Assembly (NCBI GenBank): GCA_003538625.1
Contig: DPRR01000001.1
Location: 1-64,000, forward strand
Reading direction: 5' to 3'
Length of the DNA stretch: 64,000 nt
Source of the DNA: Ignavibacteriales bacterium
Lineage (GTDB): Bacteria; Bacteroidota; Ignavibacteria; Ignavibacteriales; Ignavibacteriaceae
In this document: positions 33,868-42,823 of the stretch, piece after piece
Numbering within the stretch: the stretch's first letter is position 1
Layout of the letters: each line of letters begins with the position of its first letter
Notes under the pieces: model-generated
The model's database searches: none
Told to the model about the DNA's origin: nothing
What the model saw: the letters and a program-made list of their open reading frames with translations, nothing else
Made by a program: the position numbers and the translations under genes

Positions 33868-36465
33868 CTATCCAATAATGTTAAATTGTTTTAGTGCTAG
33901 TTTTAGATATTGAAAAACAGAATTGTTTACTTCATAGTACAGGAGAAAGATAATTTTCAGAATTAAAATTGAAAGCAATCCATAGAAATATATTCCACCC
34001 GGATTTACATCAAATATTACCGAAATGCCTTTCAACAGTCTGTATAAAAGCCATAGAACAAATGCAGCAAGAAACGCATACATATAAACATTTCCTACTC
34101 CTGCATTTAATAATCGATAAAGGACAATACCGATTGGAATTAATAACACGACCGGAAGCAATGCCCAGACTACAGTAAAGAAAACACTGGAGAGATAAAC
34201 TTTTGTTCTAACAAAAAATGATGATGCTGTTATAATAATTGTTAAAACTATCATAACAATAATTGTCAAAACAAAAAGCCAAACAAGGGCTTTAACCGGA
34301 TTCCATGCCAGATAGCTTATTCCTGAAATCAGGTTTGGACTTCCGAATGAAAGAATTATTTTTTCTACCAGTACATTGTTTTTAATGTAGTAAAAAAGAT
34401 TTGCAAATATTAAAGAGCTAACCAGTGCAACTATCACCGCCAGAAAAAGTGAGTGATAAGCTGATATTATTCTTTGATCACGAACATCTGCAAAAAAATT
34501 GTATGGGCGAAGTAATGCGCGCGAAGCATCTTCTCTAAACTTTCTTCCCGAATTAACAAGTATACCCATCAATAAAGCAAGTACTAATCCTGTTATGATA
34601 AATATCATCGGAGCATCATCCTTATCACTTCCGATGGGAATAGTTACCTTCTCAGTATTCTTCATTCTGGCAGAAAGAACTTTTAAAGCAAGCCGGTCCT
34701 GATTTCTTTCTTCATTTACCAATCCGATGTTATAAATATTTTCATCTTTATACCCGCAGATTATTGATGGAAAATCACCGCGGATATCATACATTGTGTT
34801 TACAAAAAATCCTGCAAAATTAGAATTTTCATAAAATGTAAAGATGTCATCAAAAAATTTTGCCTGTGCCTCAAATGAAAATTTATTTACATAGCCATCG
34901 GTCTGCCCGATGTTAACTGTATATGTTGCTTCTCCAATAAATAATTTTCCCTTACCTATCGCACCGATTAAATTCTCAACTTCATTTTTTCTATCCGCGG
35001 GAGATTGATTTAAAAATTCAATCCCGTACAAATCAAGATTATCTATTTGATGAAACTCATAATCAAAAAAAGAAGCATAGGTAAGAATCTTTCTGTTCTT
35101 CTTAACTTGTGATGAAAGTTCACTTAATAATGCGCGATGTTCATCTGATTTTAAAAGAAAAGATGAGCCAAACCCAACACCGCCAATTGCGGAAAGGTTT
35201 TTATATGCAGTCAGTAAACTTGAAAGATAATTTTTACTTCGCACAACAAAATTCTGAGAACCTGCAAGTCCTTCAGGAAGATTAGCAATTGGCAGCTCAA
35301 CAAAGGCGATAAGACCAATTTGTTCGCACAATCTTAAGTAGTAAGGATGAGGTAAAGACTTTGAAAATCTTACTGCATTAAAACCTGCCTGTTTAATTTT
35401 TTCCAGATCGCTTTCCATTCTATCATAGGAGGAAAGGCTTCCGTATTGAAAGAACGACGGTGAATATGTTACACCGTAAAGATTAAACTCTTTTCCATTT
35501 AAAGAAAAATTTTCCTGGTTAGATTGTAATTCAAAAAGTGCAATGCTCTGATCATATCGGTCAATCATCTGATCATTACGCCAAAGCTCCATTCTAACAA
35601 TGTAAATTGCAGGATTTTCCGGACTCCAGAGTGAAGGAGATGCGATTGTAATACTACTTTTTATTTCTATCTGCTTATTCTGCCTAAGAATAAAATTATT
35701 GTCTTCTAAAGATGAACTTGTTTTTCCATCAGGATAAAATATTTGAGTCTTTAATTTAAAGTTTGTTTGTGTGTCTAGTGAATCATTTGCCTTTTTAAAC
35801 TCTTTGTTATCAATAGATGAACTTAAAGAAATAACCGCCTTATTTGATTTTAAATCGATATTTGTTTTATACTGAAAATCTTTTATGCTGACATTCGGAG
35901 TTAGGTGAAGGTAAACATCACGAATAACTCCGCCAAAGTTTTGCGGGAATAAAAATCGTTGTTTAAGAGGAATTGTATTCTGTGAATCAAGCGCATAAGA
36001 AAGTTTTACGGAAATAATATTTTCTTTATCCGATTTTAAAATATCACGCGGAAGCGAAACCGTGAACGGAAATTCACCGCCCGGATGACGATAAATTATA
36101 ACTTTGTTTACAGAAATATCAGCAGAATAATTTAATCCGAAAAAGTTTAGTGAAATTTTATGATTATTTAATTGATCATTAGTCAGGGTAAAACTTTTTT
36201 CAAAAACAAATTCGCCTTTACCTTCGAATAAAGACGGAACATGTATATTTACTTTTTCTTTTTTATCATCATCGGAAGGATAAACTTTCCAATTTCCGTT
36301 TAATGGGATTACACTTCGGGTATCTGTTATATCAAAAAAAAGCTGGTCCGAAGTGTTCATTTTATAATTGGGAAGATCTCTGAATATAACCTGAGAAAAA
36401 GTTACTTGAGAGAAAACTATTGCGGCTATAAACAGATTGTGAAGTAAACTTTTGAGGGAAATCAT
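33868..36465 (-). CDS. GH2-like (beta-galactosidase fold) protein fused to a membrane domain
   Basis: This is an 865-residue exported protein with signal peptide residues 1-24 (FIAAIVFSQVTFSQ). Residues 40-190 form the jelly-roll sugar-binding domain (LNGNWKVYPSD, NFGGVIRDVYLHLTP) and 190-310 an Ig-like domain. Residues 318-600 form a TIM barrel (NGKEFNLYGVTYSPSF, QAGFNAVRFSKSLPHPYYLRLCEQIG), as in glycoside hydrolase family 2. At the acid/base position, normally GNE, the sequence reads GFGSSF (431-436) with no Glu. The nucleophile-like E512 is present (FIGEATYT). Residues of about 618-865 hold six or so membrane helices. It is probably a membrane-anchored binding or altered-activity protein; the usual double-displacement chemistry looks incomplete. 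Confidence 0.8.
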   Translation of the reverse strand: MISLKSLLHNLFIAAIVFSQVTFSQVIFRDLPNYKMNTSDQLFFDITDTRSVIPLNGNWKVYPSDDDKKEKVNIHVPSLFEGKGEFVFEKSFTLTNDQLNNHKISLNFFGLNYSADISVNKVIIYRHPGGEFPFTVSLPRDILKSDKENIISVKLSYALDSQNTIPLKQRFLFPQNFGGVIRDVYLHLTPNVSIKDFQYKTNIDLKSNKAVISLSSSIDNKEFKKANDSLDTQTNFKLKTQIFYPDGKTSSSLEDNNFILRQNKQIEIKSSITIASPSLWSPENPAIYIVRMELWRNDQMIDRYDQSIALFELQSNQENFSLNGKEFNLYGVTYSPSFFQYGSLSSYDRMESDLEKIKQAGFNAVRFSKSLPHPYYLRLCEQIGLIAFVELPIANLPEGLAGSQNFVVRSKNYLSSLLTAYKNLSAIGGVGFGSSFLLKSDEHRALLSELSSQVKKNRKILTYASFFDYEFHQIDNLDLYGIEFLNQSPADRKNEVENLIGAIGKGKLFIGEATYTVNIGQTDGYVNKFSFEAQAKFFDDIFTFYENSNFAGFFVNTMYDIRGDFPSIICGYKDENIYNIGLVNEERNQDRLALKVLSARMKNTEKVTIPIGSDKDDAPMIFIITGLVLALLMGILVNSGRKFREDASRALLRPYNFFADVRDQRIISAYHSLFLAVIVALVSSLIFANLFYYIKNNVLVEKIILSFGSPNLISGISYLAWNPVKALVWLFVLTIIVMIVLTIIITASSFFVRTKVYLSSVFFTVVWALLPVVLLIPIGIVLYRLLNAGVGNVYMYAFLAAFVLWLLYRLLKGISVIFDVNPGGIYFYGLLSILILKIIFLLYYEVNNSVFQYLKLALKQFNIIG

Positions 36466-36536
36466 TCTTTGCTAAAAAACTCCTGAAAAATAAGGTACAA
36501 ATATAACCTCAAATCGAAGGGATTGCAATGAAATGG

Positions 36537-36565
36537 AAGCCCGATTTAAGTTAAAAATCAGGCTT
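36537..36565 (-). terminator. Hairpin downstream of tpiA, probable terminator
   Basis: An 11-bp stem (AAGCCCGATTT at 36537-36547 with AAATCAGGCTT at 36555-36565) is fully paired on the minus strand through one G-U pair. It lies 20 bp past the tpiA stop. The U-run after it on the minus strand is weak; a better one (CTTTTT) follows on the plus strand, so it may act in both directions. Confidence 0.6.
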
Positions 36566-36585
36566 TTTGAAAAGAAAATAAAATA

Positions 36586-37341
36586 TTAAGCGCCTTTTAT
36601 AATTCCCATAAACGAATCTGCTTTTAGGCAGGCACCTCCAACCAGGGCACCATCAATATCTTTTTGTGAAAGAAGTTCTTTTGCATTGTCCAGTTTTACA
36701 CTTCCGCCGTATTGAATTACTAAATCGTTTGCAACTTCTAAGGAGTAATCTATTTCAATTAAATCACGGATGAATTCGTGAACTTCCTGCGCTTGCGCCG
36801 GACTTGCAGTTTTTCCGGTACCAATTGCCCAAACCGGTTCATAAGCTACAATAATATTTTTCATATCATCAGCAGAAATACCTGCCAATCCTTTTAGTAC
36901 TTGTCTTTTAACAACATCATTTGTTGTCCCTTTTTCTCTTTCTTCAAGAAGTTCACCTACACAAAATATTGGTTTTAATCCTGCTGATAAAGCTTTTTTG
37001 ATTTTCTTATTTATTACTTCATCACTTTCACCAAAAATGTGTCTGCGTTCTGAGTGACCAAGAATCACATATTCACATCCAACAGATTTTAACATTGATG
37101 CAGAGACTTCTCCGGTAAATGCCCCGCTTTCTTCATAGTGCATATTTTGCGCGCCAAGTTTGATTACACTTCCACTAACAAGTTTTGCAGCTTCTGATAA
37201 GGATGTAAAAGGCGGACAAACAATTACATCACAATTTGGTTTTTCATTTTGTAAAAGATTTTTTATTTCAACGATAAGCTTTTCGGATTCCTTCAGATCG
37301 TTATTCATTTTCCAATTGCCGGCAATAACAGTTTTACGCAT
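36586..37341 (-). CDS. tpiA: Triose-phosphate isomerase
   Basis: TpiA interconverts glyceraldehyde-3-phosphate and dihydroxyacetone phosphate in glycolysis and gluconeogenesis. At 251 residues it is standard. Catalytic residues are visible: N9 and K11 (AGNWKMN), H96 (ILGHSERRH) and E168 (VAYEPVWAIGTG). The phosphate-gripping loop AIGTGKTASPAQAQEVH and the C-terminal IQYGGSVKLDNA and DGALVGGACLK also match. AGAGGA precedes the ATG. It appears monocistronic: hairpin downstream, divergent MFS gene upstream. Confidence 0.98.
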   Translation of the reverse strand: MRKTVIAGNWKMNNDLKESEKLIVEIKNLLQNEKPNCDVIVCPPFTSLSEAAKLVSGSVIKLGAQNMHYEESGAFTGEVSASMLKSVGCEYVILGHSERRHIFGESDEVINKKIKKALSAGLKPIFCVGELLEEREKGTTNDVVKRQVLKGLAGISADDMKNIIVAYEPVWAIGTGKTASPAQAQEVHEFIRDLIEIDYSLEVANDLVIQYGGSVKLDNAKELLSQKDIDGALVGGACLKADSFMGIIKGA

Positions 37342-37412
37342 TTTTTCCTCTAAGGTTTAATAAAATTTCTTTGTAAAATTAAGTAAGAAAATAATGGATT
37401 TAAACTCCGGAC

Positions 37413-37490
37413 ACTTTGCGTGTCTTAACTTTGTGCTCTCTGCATGAAATGACTTCAAAAATTTTCTCGCAAAGACGCAAAGTCGCAAAG
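37413..37490. repeat. Imperfect palindromic repeat of the GCAAAGACGC family
   Basis: The right arm holds CGCAAAGACGCAAAGTCGCA (from 37469) and the left arm the degenerate complement beginning CTTTGCGTGTCTTAACTTTG. The same core appears inverted at 58392-58437, and a more distant relative (ACCGCAGAGGCGCTGAG) lies at 53140-53177. It fills most of the tpiA/MFS divergent gap. Confidence 0.55.
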
Positions 37491-37503
37491 AATTATTTAT
37501 AAG

Positions 37504-38682
37504 ATGAAATCTAAAATCTCTAAACCGGTTTTTATTCTTGGATTGGTAAGTCTGTTTACAGACATTGCCAGCGAAATGCTTTATCCTGTTACACCGATTT
37601 TCCTAACAGCGGTTTTAGGGTCATCAATGGCTGTTGTGGGTATGATTGAAGGAATTGCAGAAGTTACTGCCGGATTATTAAAAGGTTATTTTGGAAACCT
37701 TTCCGATAAATCAGGTAAACGTTCTATATTTGTTGTGATTGGGTATGGAGTTTCTGCACTTTCAAAACCATTACCCGGAATTTTTCAAAACCTGCCAACA
37801 GTTTTGGTTTCAAGAGTTTCAGACAGGATTGGGAAAGGAGTAAGAACTGCTCCGCGTGACGCTTTACTTGCAAGCTACAGCAATGGTAACAGCGGTACTG
37901 TTTTTGGATTTCATCGGGCAATGGATACACTTGGTGCGGCTATTGGTCCAGTCATGGCTTTAATTCTGCTTAATTTCTTTCCAAATAATTTTCAATTGAT
38001 TTTTCTTGTAGCCTTTGTTCCGTCTATAATTGCGGTTTCATTCACGCTTTTTGTTAAAGACAGGACAACTACTGAGAAAATCAGAAGCAAAAAAAATTAT
38101 TTGCAGTTCTGGAAATCCGCACCTGGCGAATACAAAAAAATTTTAGTTCTTATTACCTTATTTTCGCTAGTTAACAGCAGCGATGTTTTCTTGATCTTGA
38201 AATCAAAAGATATTTCTAACTCCAATTCTCTGGCAATTTTTGGATATGTGTTTTACAATCTAATTTATGCAGGGGCATCTTATCCGCTTGGCGGTATTGC
38301 GGATAAATTTGGAAAACAAAAAGTCTTTTCATTTGGCTTAATAATTTTTTCAGTTGTTTATTTGGGATTTGCTTTTATAAATAATATTGATTTTTTATGG
38401 ATATTTTTTGCGCTTTATGGAATCTATGCCGCTTCAACTGAAGGTGTTTCCAAAGCCTGGATTTCGGATATTATTAAAGATGAAGTTCGTGGATCGGCAA
38501 TCGGGTTGCTTACAATGTTATCAAGTCTCTCGATAATGCTCGGTTCTTTTTTAACAGGCATATTGTGGGATAATTTTGGATCGACTGTACCGTTTCTTAT
38601 TTCTGCAATTGTAAGTTTAATTATTGGCCTGATTTTAATTGCTGATTTTTATTTTAAAAAAATTCATTCTGATGTGAAATAA
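37504..38682 (+). CDS. MFS transporter
   Basis: This 392-residue protein has about twelve membrane segments. The N-terminus VFILGLVSLFTDIASEMLYPVTPIFLT and the loop GNLSDKSGKRSIFVVIGYGVSALSKPL are typical of an MFS group common in Bacteroidota and Deltaproteobacteria, with motif-A-like GxLSDRxGKR. RVSDRIGKGVRTAPRDALLA is strongly conserved in that group. The substrate is unknown; drug or metabolite efflux is likely. It stands alone, divergent from tpiA and followed by queC after 86 bp. Confidence 0.88.
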   Translation: MKSKISKPVFILGLVSLFTDIASEMLYPVTPIFLTAVLGSSMAVVGMIEGIAEVTAGLLKGYFGNLSDKSGKRSIFVVIGYGVSALSKPLPGIFQNLPTVLVSRVSDRIGKGVRTAPRDALLASYSNGNSGTVFGFHRAMDTLGAAIGPVMALILLNFFPNNFQLIFLVAFVPSIIAVSFTLFVKDRTTTEKIRSKKNYLQFWKSAPGEYKKILVLITLFSLVNSSDVFLILKSKDISNSNSLAIFGYVFYNLIYAGASYPLGGIADKFGKQKVFSFGLIIFSVVYLGFAFINNIDFLWIFFALYGIYAASTEGVSKAWISDIIKDEVRGSAIGLLTMLSSLSIMLGSFLTGILWDNFGSTVPFLISAIVSLIIGLILIADFYFKKIHSDVK

Positions 38683-38768
38683 AAAAGAGCAGCTATTTTT
38701 ACCCCAAAAATCTTTTAATCCTTTTTAGTATTTTATAACACTAATTTTCAAACACTTAAATTTCATTT

Positions 38769-39464
38769 ATGCAATCTCTAAGAAATAATATTGCCGTAAT
38801 TGCATTAAGCGGAGGCATGGATAGTTGTGTTACGGCAGCTATCGCAAATCTTGATTACGAACTTGCTTTTGCTCATATTAACTATGGGCAGAGAACGGTA
38901 AACAGAGAGTTAAAATCATTTAATGAAATTGCTGATCATTACAGAGTTAAGAAAAGATTAATAATTGATTACACTCATCTTGCAAAAATCGGCGGTTCAT
39001 CGCTTACCGATAAAAATATAGACGTAACAAAAGCTGATTTAGAAAATAAAGATATCCCATCCTCATATGTTCCATTCAGAAATGCAAATATACTTTCTGC
39101 TTGCGTAAGCTGGGCAGAAGCACTAAAAGCAAGTACTGTTTTTATCGGAGCGGTTTATGAAGATTCGTCAGGATATCCTGATTGCAGACCGGATTTTTTT
39201 TCTGCTTTTGAAAGAATGGTTGACCTTGGAACTAAACCGGAAACAAAAATTAAAATTATTACGCCAATTATAAACTTATCCAAGGCAGAAATTGTTAAGA
39301 AAGGTATTGAACTGGATGCACCTCTTCATTTAACATGGAGCTGTTATCAAAATGAGGATGAAGCCTGCGGTGTTTGCGATAGCTGTGCTCTGCGTTTGCG
39401 CGGATTTCAACAAGCCGGGTTTGAAGATCCTATTAAGTATAGAATTAGACCAAAGTATTTATAG
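38769..39464 (+). CDS. queC: 7-cyano-7-deazaguanine synthase
   Basis: QueC converts carboxydeazaguanine to preQ0 using ATP and ammonia. The 231 residues have the PP-loop ALSGGMDS (12-19) and the C-terminal zinc cysteines C192, C200, C203 and C206 (CYQNEDEACGVCDSC). VPFRNANIL and GAVYEDSSGYPDCRPDFF are also diagnostic. It is followed by queF after a 63-bp gap that contains a palindromic repeat. No preQ1 riboswitch is visible in the 86 bp upstream. Confidence 0.97.
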   Translation: MQSLRNNIAVIALSGGMDSCVTAAIANLDYELAFAHINYGQRTVNRELKSFNEIADHYRVKKRLIIDYTHLAKIGGSSLTDKNIDVTKADLENKDIPSSYVPFRNANILSACVSWAEALKASTVFIGAVYEDSSGYPDCRPDFFSAFERMVDLGTKPETKIKIITPIINLSKAEIVKKGIELDAPLHLTWSCYQNEDEACGVCDSCALRLRGFQQAGFEDPIKYRIRPKYL

Positions 39465-39478
39465 ATTTTGCATTTGTC

Positions 39479-39498
39479 ATTCCCGCGCAGACGGGAAT
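39479..39498. repeat. Short palindromic repeat between queC and queF
   Basis: ATTCCCGCGCAGACGGGAAT has perfect 7-bp arms (ATTCCCG/CGGGAAT). It is GC-rich against an AT-rich background and matches the widespread bacterial palindrome that begins 'TCATTCCCGCG' (from memory). It is 15 bp past the queC stop. Confidence 0.65.
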
Positions 39499-39527
39499 CT
39501 ATCTAACACTAAGAGAAAAGAGGTATC

Positions 39528-39956
39528 ATGACATCCAAACTAAAATTAGTAAACAACAAACTAAGTTTGTTAGAAACTTTTGAAAACAAATATCCAAACA
39601 GAGATTACACTGTAACCCACATTGCCCCGGAGTTTACTTCGCTGTGTCCAAAAACCGGGCAGCCGGATTTTGCAACTATTACACTGGAATATATTCCCGA
39701 TAAACTTTGTGTGGAATTAAAATCATATAAGTTTTATTTGCAATCTTACCGTAATGATGGGATATTTTTTGAAAGCGTTACTAATAAAATACTTGATGAT
39801 CTTGTTGAAGTTACTAAGCCAAGATGGATGAAAATTACGGCGGAGTTTAATACCCGAGGTGGAATCTCATCAGTTATAGAAGCTGAATACGAAGATGAAG
39901 ATTACTGGGACTTTGATGATGATGATGATTATGACGATAATTTTCTTAAAAATTGA
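39528..39956 (+). CDS. queF: NADPH-dependent preQ0 reductase (type I QueF)
   Basis: QueF reduces the preQ0 nitrile to the preQ1 amine. At 142 residues it is the short, single-domain type. The catalytic Cys40 lies in EFTSLCPKTGQPDF with D47, and the QueF substrate motif is ELKSYKFY (63-70). FFESVTN supplies the conserved Glu82. The C-terminus from about residue 122 is strongly acidic, with a run of Asp, and is beyond the family core. An AAGAGG ribosome site precedes the ATG. Together with queC and the distant queA, it covers three steps of queuosine synthesis. Confidence 0.96.
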   Translation: MTSKLKLVNNKLSLLETFENKYPNRDYTVTHIAPEFTSLCPKTGQPDFATITLEYIPDKLCVELKSYKFYLQSYRNDGIFFESVTNKILDDLVEVTKPRWMKITAEFNTRGGISSVIEAEYEDEDYWDFDDDDDYDDNFLKN

Positions 39957-39974
39957 TAAAACAAATTGTATAGT

Positions 39975-40036
39975 TGAATGACTGCATGTGTGCATACTTT
40001 TAATTTGTAATCATGCAATCATTCATTCATGCAATC
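39975..40036. repeat. Inverted and direct repeat built on CATGCAATC
   Basis: TGAATGACTGCATG (39975-39988) pairs with CATGCAATCATTCA (40012-40025) at 13 of 14 positions. CATGCAATC recurs directly at 40028-40036. It occupies the queF-glnD gap and has no long U-run, so a REP-like element is favoured over an intrinsic terminator. Confidence 0.55.
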
Positions 40037-40089
40037 GTAGGTTTTTTATAACAGAATATTTTTTTTATGTACATTTATAATAGAGAGTT

Positions 40090-42663
40090 ATGCTGCACTT
40101 GCTTGAAATAAAAAAAGGATTCCTCAAAGAAAGAGAAAATCTTTTTGCTGAATTCAATAGCAAATCTGATGCTTTTGAATTCAGTAAAAATTATAGTGTG
40201 CTTATTGAAGATACAATCAGGATTATTCTTGCCGGTAAAAATTTTAATTTTACTCTGGCATCAGCAGGCAGCTTTAGCAGACGTGAACTCTCACCTTATT
40301 CTGATATTGATTTAATGATCATTTCCAAATCAATATTAGAAGATGATGCTGAAATAAAAGATGTTATTACAAGTCTTTGGGATGGCGGCATTGAAGCTTC
40401 ACACACTGTGCGCGAATTAACTGATATTAAAAAATATTTAGATGCAGATCTTCACACATTTACTCAGTTTTTTGAAACAAGGTTTATAAGCGGTAATGAT
40501 TCACTTTACAACCAATGGAATGAGAGGCTGCTTAATTCCATAAATAGTGATTCAAAAAGATTACTTATCTCAAATTTTATTGAAGATGTAAGGCAGCGGC
40601 ATGAAAAATATGGTGACTCGTCTAAAATGCTGGAACCAAATGTTAAAATGTCTGCCGGCGGATTGCGTGATTTTCAATCCATTGAATGGATGATGATGAT
40701 AAGTGAAAAACAATTGCTCAATTCCCAGCATGAACTTACGCAAGCCGAAATATTTATTAATCATTTAAAAAATAACAAGCTTGCTCCGATTGCTGAATGT
40801 AAACGTCTGCTGGAGAGTTATAGACTTGTGCTTTCCATAAGACATCTGCTTCATATAACTACTAAATCTAAAACGGACCGATTTGAATTTTCCAATCAGA
40901 TAAAACTTGCATCTATTTATGGCTATGATCAGAATGATTTGATGAGTTTTATGAAAAATTATTTTAATGCTACAAATATAATTTTTAGAGTCAGTCATTC
41001 AATCATAAAAAAATATAAAGTGGAGTATGTTAACCCGGTACCGGATTCACTTTCATACGATTTAGATGAAGATTTTTTTATAAAGAATAAAGTGATATTT
41101 AAAAAATCGGATAAAGATCTTACTCTTTCCGATATATTCAGAGTGTTTTATTATCGTGCCTACCATAATGCAGGCTTTGATGATAACTTAAGAAACAAAA
41201 TAGTTGAGGCAACTGAAAATGCGGAAGAAAACAATTGGTCGCAGCCGGATTCTTCAGTTTTCTTTCGTGAGATTCTTAAATTTCCACGCAATGTTGGTGC
41301 AACATTATCCATAATGAATGAGCTTGGTGTACTCGGTGCTTTTCTTCCGGAATTTGGGGAACTGAATGGATTTATGCAGCACGGAGTTTATCATTGCTAC
41401 ACAGCAGATGAGCATACATTGATAACAATTAAAAATCTTGAGAAGCTATATAAAGAAAATTCTAAATTTGGAAAACTATACAACTCAATTAAGGACAAAG
41501 AAATTCTAAATCTTGCATTGCTTCTGCACGACATTGCTAAACCAATTGATCTTTCCGGACATGAAATTATCGGAGCAGAAATGGCATCATCTATTATGAT
41601 GCGATTAGGATATGATGAAGATGAAATTGATAAAGTTTGCTTTCTTGTAAAAAATCATTTGATGATGGAACAGGTGGCATTTAGAAGAAATTTAAATGAT
41701 CCTGAAACTTTAAATAATTTTAGTGCAAATTTTAACTCGATTGAGGAACTTGATTTACTTTATCTTATAACTTATGCCGATCTTTCCGCAGTAAATCCCG
41801 CAGTCTGGACTTCCTGGAAATCAGAACTTCTATCGGAGCTTTATAGAAAAAGTAAAGCCATGATACAGGATAAAATCTCCGGTGAAGATCTGTTGTATTC
41901 AACTATTTATTCGGTTCCAAAAGATATCACCAGGCATTCAGATAAGATTACGGAAAGTAATGTGCAGGATCACTTTGATTCTTTACATGATGATATGGGA
42001 TATGTAAATCATTTTAGTGATGAAGAAATTGCATTGCATGTTGAAGAAATTTTGAAAGGAGACAGCGTTTCTGTTCTATTCAAAGAGCTTAATGATTTTA
42101 CAAATGTTACAATAATTACAAAAGATTTTCCTTCTCTTTTATCAAAACTTTGCGGCGTATTTGCAATAAACGATGCTAACATTCATTCCGCAAAAATATT
42201 TACCCGTAAGGATGAAATTGTAATTGATACTTTTCTTGTAACTGATTTCAGGACACATAAACGGATTGATGAATCAAAGTATTCAAAGATTACGGAAGAT
42301 TTTCATTCAGTAATAAACGGATTTATGCAGCTTCATCAGGAGGTTGCAAAATTAAAATCGCGCTGGTGGCGTATAGAAAATAAATTATTTAAGCGAACGG
42401 GACAGATAAAAATTACTTTTGAAAAACACGACCGCTATACAATTATAGATGTTCACTCACCGGATAGATTAGGATTTCTGTATCACGTAACAAACAAAAT
42501 GAATGAACTTGGTTTAATAATTTACTTTGCTAAAATTTCTACCAAGGGAGATGATATTGTGGATTCATTTTATGTGCTGGATCGTAATGGTCATAAAGTA
42601 TCGCAAAATGATTATCAGTTAATAATTACGGAATTAACTGAAACGATATCACAGATATTGTAA
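40090..42663 (+). CDS. glnD: GlnD-type [protein-PII] uridylyltransferase/uridylyl-removing enzyme
   Basis: This 857-residue bifunctional nitrogen sensor has the expected order of domains. The nucleotidyltransferase domain has ASAGSFSRRELSPYSDIDL (58-75, with metal Asp72 and Asp74). A helical domain with LEPNVKMSAGGLRDFQSI follows. The HD phosphohydrolase domain has LLHDIAKP (H480, D481) and GAEMA. Two C-terminal ACT domains lie at about 685-760 and 785-857 (DVHSPDRLGFLYHVTNKMNELGL). Members act on PII and bind glutamine through ACT. No PII gene is in the window, but gdhA follows convergently, in keeping with nitrogen control. Confidence 0.93.
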   Translation: MLHLLEIKKGFLKERENLFAEFNSKSDAFEFSKNYSVLIEDTIRIILAGKNFNFTLASAGSFSRRELSPYSDIDLMIISKSILEDDAEIKDVITSLWDGGIEASHTVRELTDIKKYLDADLHTFTQFFETRFISGNDSLYNQWNERLLNSINSDSKRLLISNFIEDVRQRHEKYGDSSKMLEPNVKMSAGGLRDFQSIEWMMMISEKQLLNSQHELTQAEIFINHLKNNKLAPIAECKRLLESYRLVLSIRHLLHITTKSKTDRFEFSNQIKLASIYGYDQNDLMSFMKNYFNATNIIFRVSHSIIKKYKVEYVNPVPDSLSYDLDEDFFIKNKVIFKKSDKDLTLSDIFRVFYYRAYHNAGFDDNLRNKIVEATENAEENNWSQPDSSVFFREILKFPRNVGATLSIMNELGVLGAFLPEFGELNGFMQHGVYHCYTADEHTLITIKNLEKLYKENSKFGKLYNSIKDKEILNLALLLHDIAKPIDLSGHEIIGAEMASSIMMRLGYDEDEIDKVCFLVKNHLMMEQVAFRRNLNDPETLNNFSANFNSIEELDLLYLITYADLSAVNPAVWTSWKSELLSELYRKSKAMIQDKISGEDLLYSTIYSVPKDITRHSDKITESNVQDHFDSLHDDMGYVNHFSDEEIALHVEEILKGDSVSVLFKELNDFTNVTIITKDFPSLLSKLCGVFAINDANIHSAKIFTRKDEIVIDTFLVTDFRTHKRIDESKYSKITEDFHSVINGFMQLHQEVAKLKSRWWRIENKLFKRTGQIKITFEKHDRYTIIDVHSPDRLGFLYHVTNKMNELGLIIYFAKISTKGDDIVDSFYVLDRNGHKVSQNDYQLIITELTETISQIL

Positions 42664-42744
42664 ATACTCACCTTTAGTAAAATATAAAATGTCTTATTTA
42701 GTTTTGATTTTAATGTGGTGAAATACGGTATTTTTTCTTTCCAA

Positions 42745-42772
42745 ACAAAAAAAGGCGATCCGAAGACCGCCT
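42745..42772 (-). terminator. Intrinsic terminator of gdhA
   Basis: On the minus strand AGGCGGTC-TTCG-GATCGCCT forms an 8-bp stem (one G-U pair) with a TTCG tetraloop, followed directly by TTTTTTTG. It lies about 52 bp past the gdhA stop, beyond a palindromic repeat. Confidence 0.9.
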
Positions 42773-42795
42773 TAATTATGCACTTTTCATTCCAC

Positions 42796-42817
42796 ACCTG
42801 CCTGTCGGTAGGCAGGT
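42796..42817. repeat. Palindromic repeat in the gdhA 3' region
   Basis: The arms ACCTGCCT (42796-42803) and AGGCAGGT (42810-42817) are perfectly complementary with a GTCGGT loop. It sits between the gdhA stop codon and the terminator, so it is transcribed as a second hairpin in the 3' untranslated region. Confidence 0.65.
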
Positions 42818-42823
42818 TGTTAA

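Noticed and set aside
38683..38768. A preQ1 riboswitch in front of queC
   Set aside because: No preQ1-I pseudoknot elements (a GGTTC-type hairpin followed by the A-rich AAAAAACTA tail) can be seen in the 86-bp leader.
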